From positions 1 to 62,000 of the forward strand of contig CAJNDS010002139.1 of the NCBI GenBank assembly GCA_905221605.1: a DNA stretch of 62,000 nucleotides, in the 5' to 3' direction. Source of the stretch: Symbiodinium natans. Lineage: Eukaryota; Sar; Dinophyceae; Suessiales; Symbiodiniaceae. The notes beneath the pieces are model-generated. The model searched no databases, was not told where the DNA came from, and saw nothing but the letters and a program-made list of their open reading frames with translations. Of this stretch, positions 11,804 to 23,313 are shown piece by piece. Within the stretch, counting starts at the first letter, position 1. Every line of letters starts with the position of its first letter. A program made the translations under genes and the position numbers.

Positions 11804-12540
11804 GACCTTCGACTGAACGACTGAGATCGACTGAGCGTGTCACATCAGAATAATTCCCCCTGGAGATCTTGTTCGCGAAGACCTCCAGCTCTTCGAACAA
11901 GTCTTGCCTCCGAACGGCGGCCGGGAGCAGAAGCCGGGACTATGAGAATGACCTGTGACTAAGCAAGGGGCCATGAAACAAACCAAGTGCAGTGTGAGGA
12001 TCAGCTGGATGAATGCATCTGCGCTACTGCCTAGTTCGGCCTTTGGCATGAAGGATCGCAAACATGGGTTTCACTGTACATGCACTAAGGGGGAACTCTT
12101 GCTCTCACTTCGAAAACCGGGCCAAGTCGACCTCAGGTGCCCTCTTGCCAGGACACGGCACTAAGTCACAACATCCATCCCCGACTTCCATTGTCGTGCC
12201 TCCGACGCGGAGCTTCTGCATCGCAGATAGCGCTGGGCGTTGGCGGCGGGGCCTCGGCATGCTGCAAAATGTCCCCATCCAAACTCAAGCATGAACCCCA
12301 GAAAAGGATATTGCCCCTGATGTCTTAGTTCTTATTTGATGCCACGCCGAGCGTCACACCGTCAACTGCCCTTTACACCGCTACGGGTAACAAAGGAGGT
12401 GCAACCCTCTCTCTGCGAAATTTTGCAGCTCTGCAGTCTGCGTTCCTCAGCTACAGCCCCTCGACTGCACAGAGAAGTGCAGAGAGCCAGTACGTCCCTG
12501 TGCAGACTTCAAGTTCGTGCACGGGATCGACTGATCTTGG

Positions 12541-13176
12541 CTACACTACCAAGGGAGTCACAGTTTGGCAGTCGCTCTGATCAACGTCATTCAGCACTGA
12601 CAGATCAAGGCCTTTCTGGCTTGCAATCGCCCTGACTTTCTGCAATAATGTCTCATCACGCTGCTGCTTGCTAGTGATGATCCAAAGACCTGCCTCCTTG
12701 GCGCCTGATCTTGTCCTGCAGCCGCCCTCTGACACAAGCTTCGGGGCTCCACCTGAGACTAGAGCATACCCCTCAGCTTGGTCATAGGCAAGAATCCAGA
12801 AAGGAGTCCCTGCAGCAGGGGGCATCACGCATGGAGCAATCTGGAATTTGCCACGAGCACTGTCCACAATCTTGGCACACGCGTATGACGAGTCATGCGC
12901 TTTGTGCGGGGGATCCACCTCCTGCAAATAGTTGTGGACGCTGAGGTCATAACCGAGCAGGCCCTTCTTGCGGTGTTTGTACTCATTGTAGACACAGCGG
13001 TTCTGCGACGTGGGAAAGAACTTGGTGGCCATCTGCTGCTGAACATACCAGCGCTTGGCAAGGAAGCTGTCCAAGTCAAAGGCAGAGATGGAGTCGAACC
13101 CCTCCGGAGGGCATGAAGCGTTTGTAGTGCCGGCAGCAGGCACAACAGCGAGCACCAGAAAGAGCTTTGTAAGCAT
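12541..13176 (-). CDS. Secreted lipocalin, violaxanthin de-epoxidase-like
   Basis: This is the only long, clearly intact frame in the window: 211 residues from ATG at 13176 to the stop at 12541, without introns. Residues 1-20 form a signal peptide (MLTKLFLVLAVVPAAG, cleavage probably near TTNA). The lipocalin first-strand motif follows at about 41-46 (AKRWYVQQQ), then RCVYNEY at about 59-65. The C-terminal part, GLWIITSKQ then helix LLQKVRAIASQKGLDLSVL and a final Cys, matches the last strand, helix and conserved Cys of lipocalins such as Blc or apolipoprotein D. It resembles the C-terminal lipocalin domain of violaxanthin de-epoxidase even more closely. The expected role is binding, or possibly chemistry on, a small hydrophobic ligand in the secretory pathway or plastid lumen. 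The specific substrate cannot be read from sequence. Lack of introns in an intron-dense neighbourhood suggests a retroposed origin. Confidence 0.85.
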   Translation of the reverse strand: MLTKLFLVLAVVPAAGTTNASCPPEGFDSISAFDLDSFLAKRWYVQQQMATKFFPTSQNRCVYNEYKHRKKGLLGYDLSVHNYLQEVDPPHKAHDSSYACAKIVDSARGKFQIAPCVMPPAAGTPFWILAYDQAEGYALVSGGAPKLVSEGGCRTRSGAKEAGLWIITSKQQRDETLLQKVRAIASQKGLDLSVLNDVDQSDCQTVTPLVV

Positions 13177-13214
13177 GGGGTCGAAGCAGCTACTTTACCT
13201 CGTTGACAGTGCCA

Positions 13215-13232
13215 GGTTGTCACAGAACAACC
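13215..13232. promoter_or_regulatory. Perfect inverted repeat upstream of the lipocalin
   Basis: GGTTGT CACAGA ACAACC forms a 6-bp perfect stem with a 6-nt loop, 39 nt upstream of the lipocalin start codon. It could form a hairpin in the 5' UTR. A stem this short can occur by chance. Confidence 0.3.
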
Positions 13233-14243
13233 TCTCGCGAATTTTACCGCGGGGTAAGAGCCGACCAAAGCAGGAGACTCGCAAATGCACGGAACAATTG
13301 TCCTTCCTCAGGAAAGCCCCTTGTACATCGGGATAGGTCCAGTCAGTCTAGTCCCCTTCAGGCTGCAGTCTGAATTCTCAACCCACCCTAAACCCCACAG
13401 GGCCCTGCAGCCCTTCATGTTGCCTTTTTTTGCTTTACAGGGATCTTTGCACCCGAGAAGTGGAAGTCTCATCAAAGCAGGTCTCTGAGGTCGGAGAGCT
13501 TCGAGGTCGGGGCAAATTCGTTTGCTCTCAGTTCGTGACATCTTTGGATTGCAACTTTTTAAGATCTCCTCAACGCACAGATCCCGTGGCATCACATGCA
13601 AAACCCATCAGTGTAGGGCTCCCCCACTCCGAAGCTCAGGGGGTGGGATTAGAGATGGTTGCAGTAGAGCGCAGGGAATGCGAGATTCTAAGGGGCTCCA
13701 ACTCATCCTACGCCGAGCGATGCTTGGTGGCTTGGATTTGGGGATCCTCGGCCCGAAGCCACGTCGACAGGAGCTCGTGCCCAAAACTCAAAACGACATC
13801 CCCGCCACCTGAAACTGCAACACAAAAACTTGTTTTCCTGACTTGAGTTGGTCTGCGGGTTGATTGTGCGGTTCAGTTCCCTGTTCGTGGTTTGCGAGGG
13901 CACCAGTTGCACAAGTCGCTTCTGGCCAGTTTGTGTGCCCTTGATGAAAGTCGCTGTGCAGCTACGTCTTGAGTTCTCTTGGCCCTCCAGCTAGGGCATT
14001 GCATTCTCACTGACCTTGTTTGGACGTTTCCTTCGCCACCGGCGGCATTGCTGTCGGTTGCCCACAAGACACGTCGTAAGCTTTCTTTGTTCCGCCATTG
14101 CCACGAGGTGTGTACTGTTGGAGGCCTTGCAAAACGTGGCAGACTGAACCTGACCGTGGGGACACGCTTTCGGCTCCGCGCCAGCTGAGTCAAGGTGATC
14201 AGAACGCGCGTGACATTAAACATAGGAAAATTACTGGCTCTAA

Positions 14244-14293
14244 CGATTTTCATGTTATTCCCGCTGACTCTATCGATTTTCATGTTATTCCCG
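14244..14293. repeat. 20-bp direct repeat, 30-bp period
   Basis: CGATTTTCATGTTATTCCCG occurs at 14244-14263 and again at 14274-14293. It directly precedes a long pyrimidine tract. The 30-bp period equals that of the unrelated duplication at 11.0 kb. Confidence 0.92.
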
Positions 14294-14319
14294 GTTGCAA
14301 GCTGGTGGTCTGTGGTAGT

Positions 14320-14430
14320 TTCTGTCTCTTTCTTTCTCTCTTTCTCTCATTCATTCATTCTTTCTTTTCTTTTCTTTTCTTGTATTTTCTTTTCTTTTCT
14401 GTTCTTTGATTTTCTTTCTTGGGGCCTGGG
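14320..14430. repeat. Polypyrimidine (TTTC/TTCT) tract
   Basis: The plus strand is nearly pure T/C with TTTC, TTCT and CATT units. A 232-codon frame across it (14195-14893) owes its length to this tract and is not a gene. Confidence 0.85.
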
Positions 14431-14755
14431 GGCAAGTCCCCGGCGTCGGCGCCCGCCCTGGTATTCGGGACCTCTCGGTTGCTGTTGGAAGAAGGACCTC
14501 CCTCACTCACTCACTCTCTCCCTCGCTCCGGGTGCGGCGCTCTTGCCTCGGGAGCTGCGGCTTGAAGCTGCAGCTGCTGGGCTTGCGCCTCCGCCGCCAC
14601 AAAGTGAATTGGATGCTACGGGTCTGAGAAACGTGGAGGTCCGGACGTGTTTTCCAGATTCTGAGATGTCTGTAGGTTTCCAGAGTTGGCTTGACTTCAA
14701 GAAGCCTTCAGTCCACAGCTCCGGAACCCCCATGCGGCAGTTCAAGCTTCCATGC

Positions 14756-16403
14756 CTGTGTGATCATCTTCTCCAGATGTTTGGACAGCTCCGAGCAGAG
14801 CCAATGCATCTTCTCACTGTCAGCAGTCATCCTGTGGCTGTGAATGCTGTGGGCCCCATGTTTACTTTGGCCCGGGCATCCCGTCATTGGTGACGTGCGC
14901 CATCGTTGACAACAGAACCCATAACCGGAAAACCTGAAGCGTCGAAGCAACACCCAGTTTGTGAATCCGACGCAGACTTTTGCAGCCAGGCATCTTCTGG
15001 ATCCAACCTCAGCAGGATGATTCCATCACAAAGAACTGAGCACGCATGGTGGCCACAGGCTAAGGGCTTCGGTACATTTGTTAGATTTCCACCAGCTCTG
15101 GACTTCCAAGCTCGGGGCTTTCCACCATACTCAGCAGGTCATAGCCCAGCTCCGGCACGGCTTCCTACAAGGAGGGGGCTGGCGATCTGTTGAACCACAA
15201 GGGCAACGTCCGAAATGGAACACTTCAGAGTTGCACTTGCCTGAACGGCCAAGTTCAAGTCAGGCAACACGGTCTCAATGACTTTCCGCGAAACCTCGAC
15301 ACTCTGCGCTTGCGTTTGGCCATGGTAGAGACATCTCAGGGGCAGACCGCTGACTACAGAGCACGGCGGCTTGCCACAATTCATAGTGTAAAAGCTGGCT
15401 ATATGAATCAAGCAGCTGAGGTATGCAGACACATGGGTAGTTCTCCAACTTAGGGCCCACAAGTCATGTTTTGAGGGTGCCGTACTATATCGGGGACCCA
15501 CAAACGGACCCCAATTGAGAGAGCAACATGAAACTGCCTAGATTGTGTTTGGGGTGCGTGGGATATTTCAGCGTGATTTCGGTGTTTTGGGCTATCTTTG
15601 GATTAGAACTTGTAGAATTTCCAGAGCTTTTACATGTGGGAAATTTGCTTTGAAACACAAGCAAGGACCTTCTGAGCTGTTAGAACTTTGAGACCCTTTG
15701 AGCCGTGCAAAAGCAACCAGCCCGGTTTGACAAAGTGGTGCCTGAATTTTACAGAAAAAGCCTGTGCATGCCCTGCTTATAAGGCATGGACCATGGAACG
15801 GTTTCCATGGTGGAGCATCACGGCACAAAGCCCTCCGTGAGCCCCATGTGAATGGACATTCCTTGGCCTGCGCGTACTGGCCGATGACCTTCACGGCCTG
15901 TTGCCAGAGCAGCTGCGCCTGCTGTACAGGGCTTTTGGACCGGCCCCTTGCGAGATGGCCTGCTTGCATGTTTCTACTCAGTCTGCTAAGATTGAATCTG
16001 CTAAGGTTTTTCTAGCCTCCATCATGTGCCCTGTTTGTGGACTTGCATGGAAAGTGGCTTCTCAATGATTCCACCAGCACTTTGTAAGGAGGTTTGTTCA
16101 GCGGAAGCTGAAACCCCAGCAGCCTGAGCAAAGGCATCCTGACATTCCGCAATCAAGATAGTCCTGCCCTCCTTCAACTGTCAAAGGTCACCTGCATGAT
16201 GGTCTCGCGGATACTCGCTGCCAGCTCAGGATGCTGACCTGTTCCGCACGGTGCTTCACAACATTGGCATTTTGAGGCTCCATCTTCGATTTTGCGTGGG
16301 GTTCTACGACGACAAAGAAGATAGACACTTTGACAATGTTTTGAACCCTTGCACTCTGCAACTCTGCACTCTGATGTCCACTAGCATTCGGTTCCTGTGT
16401 CAA
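14756..16403 (-). CDS. Helical protein of unknown function, five exons proposed
   Basis: Four consecutive minus-strand segments join in one phase. Exon A runs to 16239 (start uncertain, open from 16403; KSKMEPQNANVVKHRAEQ; GT donor). Exon B is 16177-16043, exactly 45 codons (KEGRTILIAECQDAFAQ, SAGGIIEKPLSMQ; GT donor). Exon C is 15918-15868, 17 codons (AQLLWQQAVKVIGQYAQ; GC donor). Exon D is 15303-15241, 21 codons (SVEVSRKVIETVLPDLNLAV; GC donor). All four meet in phase 0. The intron between A and B is only 61 nt. A further segment ending at 14756 (KMHWLCSELSKHLEKMITQ; GC donor) enters in phase 2, so an exon is missing before it. The product is rich in amphipathic helices; I do not recognise the family and see no catalytic motif. 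Confidence 0.55.
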
Positions 16404-16540
16404 GCTTGAAGAATCTTGAAAACAAACTTACCAACGATCAAGCAGTACAAGTTCTTGTTGTGGCACTTTTGAGGCACCGGACTGCTCATGTTGATGCAAA
16501 CCGAAATCCGGACGCCATCCGTCCAACCTAAATTTCTCAG

Positions 16541-16741
16541 CATCCCGCAAAGTCCCGCAAAGTCCAACTCCAGCTTGCATCCCAAGCCGAGGCACTGCGG
16601 CAGGCGAGGCAAGCAATTTCCAGGGATCGTCCCAAGGACACCCTTAGCGCTGTGGCCACGAGGATGCGTTCGGGTAGCGTTGTGTCAGGTGAGAGGGAGA
16701 GTGTAGCCAAGGAGAACTCTTGCAACGAAACCCTCCGCAAA
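16541..16741 (+). CDS. Candidate exon, coiled-coil-like, on the opposite strand
   Basis: Between an acceptor (TTTCTCAG, ending 16540) and a GTAGGT donor (from 16742) lie exactly 67 phase-0 codons. They begin HPAKSRKVQLQLASQAEALR and continue ARQAISRDRPKDTL and SGERESVAKENSCNE. The segment is Gln/Ala/Arg-rich and helical. The opposite strand is also open (LERILVATALRVSLGRSLE), so strand choice is not certain. If real, this gene is head-to-head with the minus-strand gene ending at 16.4 kb. Confidence 0.4.
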
Positions 16742-17645
16742 GTAGGTTGTGGCTTTCGCCAGCTATGCTGCTGCGCAGTGCTGCAGGTTATCTAAAAAAA
16801 CACTGATTGAAAGAGCTGGCGCCACTCTGCCTGGACCCTCGAACATCCGAGCCAAAGCCTGGAGTCGGCTGTGCAGCTTGACTTTATAAGTAAACAACTG
16901 ACACTTCGGAGGTCACTGAAACGGTAGGTCCCCAAGCAGTAGGGTTTCCAGGTTGCAGGTTTCCACTCGGTCGTCTGGGTTTAAAGGGGTGCAGGCAGGC
17001 CTTAGCTAAGGTCATGACAAGGTAGGTGCACTGCTGCATCCCTAACCCAACAACGAAACCCTCCCCAATGCCCAAACACACACACATGCACATACACAGA
17101 CACACACAAACCAAAAAAAAACACCTCTTGGACTGGACCACAGGGACGCCAAAACTATGAATCTTGCAAATAGTACCCGAAACGAAATCCAAGTTTGGGT
17201 AGGTCATGTCGCACAAAGGTGTGGCACTAGGAAAGTCCAAGTGGCTGGAGTCGAAGCAACTCGCGGAGGTCAAAGGGTGCCCTTTGCCACTGCTCTTTGC
17301 AACTCGTCGTTTTGCTGCAAACTCAACTCTACCTACTGCCTACCTACCTTCCTACCTACCTACCTACACACACACACACAACAGCCCAAAGCCGCTAGGG
17401 CGCCTGGGAGTTACGGCACGGACTGCGACCGGTTGAGGTACCGGCGGTGCCTGGAATGCAGCAAACGTGGCCTTTTGGTAGCTCGGGGCCTGCTTTGCGA
17501 GGGCTTTGGGGGCAGTGGCTTCTGGATTCCAGATCCCTTTTCCATGGGACGACGTGGCATGCCGTTGAATGACAAAGCGACGGATACCTCACGGCATGCG
17601 TTGAACAGCCAACATCAACAGTGATGTCAAAGCCACCCAAACCCC

Positions 17646-17861
17646 TTAACTTAGATAAGTCCATCGCAAAGCCCTGCAAAGCCCTGCACAGCCCCTTGGT
17701 GGGGTGCCGCCATCTTCTTCTTCTCGCCCACAAGCCAGGGATGCTCCAAGCAGCCTGGCAACAAAGAGGCCGACATCAGGCTTGTCTGGGCTCACAGGGC
17801 TTTCAAGTATTTGGGACTTCAAGGAATTTGACTTTCGACACATGGAACTTGTCGGCAGCAT
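17646..17861 (-). CDS. Candidate exon downstream of the kinase
   Basis: The minus strand reads QILESPVSPDKPDVGLFVAR, then LLGASLACGREEEDGG, just 3' of the last kinase exon proposed. It might be an alternative C-terminal exon of the kinase or the start of another gene. Splice borders were not resolved. Confidence 0.25.
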   Translation of the reverse strand: MLPTSSMCRKSNSLKSQILESPVSPDKPDVGLFVARLLGASLACGREEEDGGTPPRGCAGLCRALRWTYLS

Positions 17862-17941
17862 AGTATATCAACGAAATTTCGTTCTATTGCCTTATGTCGA
17901 GCAGCCAGCAACACGCACGTGCATGTTGACTTGGGATGAGT

Positions 17942-20900
17942 TCAGGATCTTGGGTCTGAGGGTTTCCATGAGCTTCCCCAGCGGGCAACTCTCGGGAGCG
18001 CAGAGTGGGGGGGGGGAGGATCATGGAGCTTATGAGGCGCTCCCTTCATGAACGACTCTGGGGGAAAAACGCCCAATTAAACATATTACATTCATGCGTG
18101 CCTTATAATCTAATATTTGTTAAAGGGTTTTTCGTGGAGTCGCCTGATTTCTGAAATCTCGGTAAACTCGCATGAGCCCCAAGCCGCTGTCTCAAACCTC
18201 TGACCCCAACAGTTGGACGTATCCTCCATGATCCATTCTCATCCATTACCCGTAGACTCTAAGACCCCATCTCACCTGAGAGTGGAAGGCGATCGCCAGG
18301 ATTGACTTGGAGAAGCTTCCTGCAGGTGCATATTATTGAAATTCTGCGGATTCATCACGTATGCATTCGGAAAACCTACGCCAGCCTAATCCCTAACCGG
18401 TCCTAACCCTGATGCGAAATTTACAGCTTCTCCGGCCTGATGAGATCTTGGGCCTCCTCTGAGGGTGGGGACTTTGCACGCGAGAGGTCGAGCCTGCCAG
18501 GCTGAAGTTTGAGCAGCTCGACAACTTTCAGGGGTTCAGGCGACAATTCACGAGCGACGAGCAACAATTTCACGATGACACGCATCGACACATTGTAGTA
18601 TCGCATCATGTTCGCAGGACTGAACTCTGCGGACCCGCTACAGCTGGTCATGAGGGACTAGACTGCTCAACTGCTCAAGCTCGGCATGCCTGCCAGTCTT
18701 GATCTGCTCGTTCGCATTGTCACCTAGTGCAGATGGGAACTTTCGCCCTGCTCACATAGCAACAGCTGTCAGAAACATCTGTCACGCATTTTGCCGATCC
18801 ACAAGTGGCATCAAGCAAGCAGCTTGGGATTGAGAGGCTCAATGCTGTCATGCAATCAGCATACCTGACTTCCACAATTGTCCATTGCCCGATGTCATCC
18901 GAAGTTTGAATTTGTCGCCTCTCGGTGTGGTTAGATATAACAGCAATTCTCAGGCTACCTAAGTGCAATGTTTCCCTGCGGACTGGCACCTCGAAAAGGG
19001 TATCGGCCATAGAGCATCACGTAAAGCCTTGCGCCCAGGCAAAACAGGAATGCAGCAGGTGAGAGGCTTCAGAACTGGAAACACGAGTTGACTGAATGAT
19101 CTTCCAACAATGGACCCTGATTCAGCCCGATCCCTCGATCGTTGAAAAAGCTGACTCAAAGCCCATGCAAGGCGTAGGGCGCTGGCAGGACGCCCAAGCT
19201 CCAAAGGTCCACGCGCTCGTCGTAGCCCTCCCTGCTAGGCGACTATGCTCGGGAGGCATGTAGGGCCGTGTACGGCTGGCACAAGTACGAGCTCATCACG
19301 ATGAACTTCATGGCCAGGGCCTGAGGCCTGGGACTGTCCATGGTATGCAGACTCCGGAGACTAAGCCCCCAACTCTCGGTCACCCGAACTTCTAACTTCC
19401 ACAACTCGGGCCCAGAAGCTTCCGAGAAACACGGGCCCCAAGAGATCGCCTGCCCTTGGCTTTGAGCATCTCCGGCGCCCAATACCTCGGAATGCTTTTT
19501 TGGGGGCGAATTGGGGCTCATGATGGTTTAGGATGGTTGCGGTTCTGACAGGTTTCGCATAGCTCTACGAAGACCGGGAGTTTACATGGCAGCACCACCT
19601 ACAAGTACGTGACTGTCCAAAGGAGCTCAGGGCTGCATGGGCGTCACGGGTGACATGTCATGAGAAGCCGAATACAGTTTGCTTTAAGCGATGCGTCATC
19701 CTCGCAGAGCGCAAAGACATGCAAATGTTGGCTTGAGGTCGACACCATTAAGACTCAATCAGACAGTCCTAGCAGATCAGCGTGAGCGTATGGCTCTCAG
19801 ATCCCTTGACCAAACTCAATCGAATAGAATCGCTTTCCCAACGCCATGTCCCCTTCCAAGTTCGGTGCTGAGGCGTCCCAACCATGCTGCGAAGAGGCTC
19901 TCCCTGCACCATGCGCCCAGAAGCAATCAACTACGACGTGCATAGTCTGATGCTGATCACGCTTGAACAGCCAGGCAATTTCAGCCAGGAGCCTGTGCCA
20001 CACCTACATTCTCGTAGAAGTGAGCCTATGGCCTAACTTCTGAATCTTAAGGCCACACTGCTTGCGGGGGGCGACTGCAGATTGGGCTTGAAGGGTAGCT
20101 TTGGCTTCTGCTGTCCTTCGGAAGATGTTCTGAGCCTGAACGCTCTGAGAGGACCCAGCTCTGCTTTGGGCCTCATCGTTGTACTTGCTGAGCCCATAGT
20201 CCGCAATCTTCACGTCATACAAGGTACAGTCCTCCACACTTTGCTCTCGTCTTCTTTGCTGTCGACAACTGATCTGTGTGCTTCCTGCGCCGAGCTAAAG
20301 CACAGTAGATCGATCTACGTAACCTGTTGCCTCGTTTTCTGCACCAGCAGCAGCCGACTCGTTACCCGAGTCACTGACAGTGCACAGTCCCAAGGAGCGC
20401 AGAGTACACACCACAGGTTCAGGGCTGGGGGTGTAGGGGAAACCTGATCAGACCGACGCTTCTAGATTGGTACAAGCTTCTGACATGTCTTGCCACCTAT
20501 GTCCTTGCGTATTAGCAAGCAGAACTTCGTCCCGCCTGACCTTGCAACCCGGAACTAGGATCACAATCCTTGTTCCATTCGGTGGCCCTGGAATGCGACA
20601 CACCAAAACCACTCACCTCGTTGGGAGGGTCGGCTTGGTGCATCTGAGCGATTAGGACGTTCTCCTGAGTCCGGGGCTTTCAACACCAACCAAGCGCCAG
20701 TAAAAACCAGATTATATCCATATCCAGAGATGCGTCTTCAAAGAGATTGCAAAGGCATGACCCGCTCTGATTCCGAGCGACTATGGCCGCAATAAGGATG
20801 TCATCTATGAAGCAGTGTATGTTTAATGTCATTGTATACAAATATCGATCCCTTCGAAGGCTTCCCGCATCGTTCCGGAACGCTGCGGTCAGGAGGCTGG

Positions 20901-23278
20901 CTTCAAGTCACGGTGGGCGATCTTTTTCCCATGCCTCCGAGGCTGTTTTTCGGCATTTAGGGCATCCTCTCGATTCCGGGATAATGCATTAAGGAGCCAA
21001 GGGCCTTTCGCTGATAGGATGACGGACGACCTTCCCAGAGTATGCTAAGGCAGCCAAGGCACAGGAAGGCCAAACCAGACACGATCTGTCGGAAAACCTC
21101 GATTGGGGCTCATAGGAGTTTCAAGGCTTAAATGGTTGGGGGAAAGAAAGGCCACGACATTGGGCTCTTGCGCTCAGGGTCCTGCAACAATGAGAAGCCT
21201 TTCTCTTGCGATAATGAACGATGACTAGGGCAAGAAGCAAGTTCTCAGCCAAACCAAAGTCGGCAGCTGGACATGGTCCCCAAGCACCAACTGACTGACT
21301 CCAGCGTCGTGTAGGCCAAATCTAGAATCGTCACCCTGCCAGGTCTCATCTCAATCCGTACAAGGAGCATGCTTGGCTTCAAATTCTTTGAGCGTCCGCT
21401 TCTTCGCCTCTGCTGCCCATCGCATTGCAAAGTGAGAAAAAACAACGCGATGTCACAACGCCATAACGCGATGTCAACGGATCCTTACTGTGCCATGGCA
21501 ACATCAGAAGTAGCTTGGCTGCAAGACTGGCCCAAGCGCGTAGGGAAAAAAAAAGCATGGGCAATTTGAGACTTCAAGCCTTTGGTTCGCCTGTGGTAAT
21601 TGACTGAGCACTCTCGAGAAAATGGCAAAGGGGTTGCGTGTGTGATTCTGCAGGGTGGGACTAGAACCGGGAGGGTCACATGACATCACTTAACTCAAGC
21701 CGCGGCACCGCCTATTGCTTTAGCGTGACCTGTCCAAACCCGACAAACCCGGACTGAACATAAGCGACAATTGCCCGCTGAACATTCTTACCTCTGCCTC
21801 TCAAGTGATACAAAGTGCCCTTCATGTCCCTTCAAACCCCGCATTTTACAAAAAAAACTCTTCAAGAAGGCAAGGCCGCTATCTGCTCGAAGAGCTCGCC
21901 GCCCTCCAGCCTTTCCATGATGAGAACGATCCACCGGGGCGTTCTGTAAATGTCCTTAAGGCAGATCTGTGTCGAACCTCCAGATCAAAACATCCCGTGT
22001 TTCGCGTCGCACGTGTTGCATCCAAAGACACAATATCCACTAGACGACAACTCGCGTGTGCCGGAGATTTGGGGTATTCTTCTTGCGTGCTCGATTGTAC
22101 AAGTAATTTTGCGAGCTGCAAATACCGAACCTCTGTATTTGCGCATAGACTCAACACTGGACACCGATTGTAGAATCAGGAATCACGCACCCCTCCGTCC
22201 AGACTTGGAATGAAAGCCCCTGAGAGTGCAGACGAGGGACATACAGGCTCACGCAGTGTTCCTGCCATTGAGCGGTGAGGAGGCGCACAGCCGGGCACTG
22301 CGGACAACGTACCAGCATCATGGCCGATTACTGCTATCATCGACTCGCGCTCTGTGTTTTTGTTTTGCCTTCTCTCTCTCTCTCTTGTCGTTGTTTCTGT
22401 TGTTCTCCTTCTACGCAGTTTTCTTCTGCTTCTTTCTCGCTCTCTCTCTCTCTCTCTATTCCTCTTCTTCCTCTTCTTGTTCTTCTTCTGCAGGGCTTGG
22501 GGAACGTCCTAGGGATCCCTCGCACGAGAGCGCCCCCGATCAAGACTCTTTCTATCCATGTCTTCTTATCTCTCCTCTTTCTCGCGCTGAACTGTCGCAG
22601 ACCTTGAAGCCACCCCTAGTTGCCCGAAACTAGTGACGAGAGGGAGCAAAACAAACAAGACTCGCCGAAGACCTAAGACTCCGAGGGCCGATTGTAAAAC
22701 CCTGGAGAGCTCTGACTTAGTGGAGAGCCGTTGTTCGAAGAGTCTTGTGCAGGCGCAGCGGCGTGCTCCGCATTGCGAAGGATGCGCACCTCTGACACTC
22801 GTTGAAATGGTTAACTGGTCAAAATGGCCTGAGAACGCATGGCTTTCTGGCTTTACCTCGGCTTCCCTGGCTTGTCTTCCACACATGTTGCCTTTTAAGG
22901 ATTACTCAAGACCGCGTAAGGATGCTGCGAGTGTAGCTGGGAGTGTAGAGTGCAAAGACCGTTGCTACCAGCGGACACTGCTGGCCAACTCTCGCTTCAC
23001 CTGCACAAAGTCCTCAGAGGACACGTCTCAGTCCAATATTCCGCGCGAGATGCCTTTCAATACGTCTCTGCAAACATCCATCCTCACTCCCCGACAAAAA
23101 AGTAGGTGGACGCAACAACGCGAGTGATATGCCTGTCACGCCGGAATTCCCAAACCCTCTCTGGCCTCGTTTTCCATCTTCTTTACCACGACCTCCGGCT
23201 CATCGGCGGAGAGCTGCAGCCGCTGGCAGTCTACCACCTGCTCACATGTCTGTGCTCCGGGCTGTGTTCCGTGTGAAG

Positions 23279-23313
<35 letters not shown>

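Noticed and set aside
14195-14893. 232-codon plus-strand open frame
   Set aside because: The first third is the TTTC tract giving Phe/Leu/Ser-rich sequence; length is due to low complexity and no domain is visible.
20760-20830. Minus-strand CFIDDILIAA resembling the reverse transcriptase YxDD box
   Set aside because: It lies within kinase intron 7 (20665-20897), is only about ten residues long, and no other reverse transcriptase motif is nearby.
21241-21390. Minus-strand words NLKPSMLLV and ADFGLAEN resembling a second kinase catalytic loop and DFG motif
   Set aside because: They fall inside intron 5 (21098-21393) of the reconstructed kinase, whose own catalytic loop and DYG motif are found downstream in phase. 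The catalytic Asp and Asn would be replaced. Probably chance or an old remnant.
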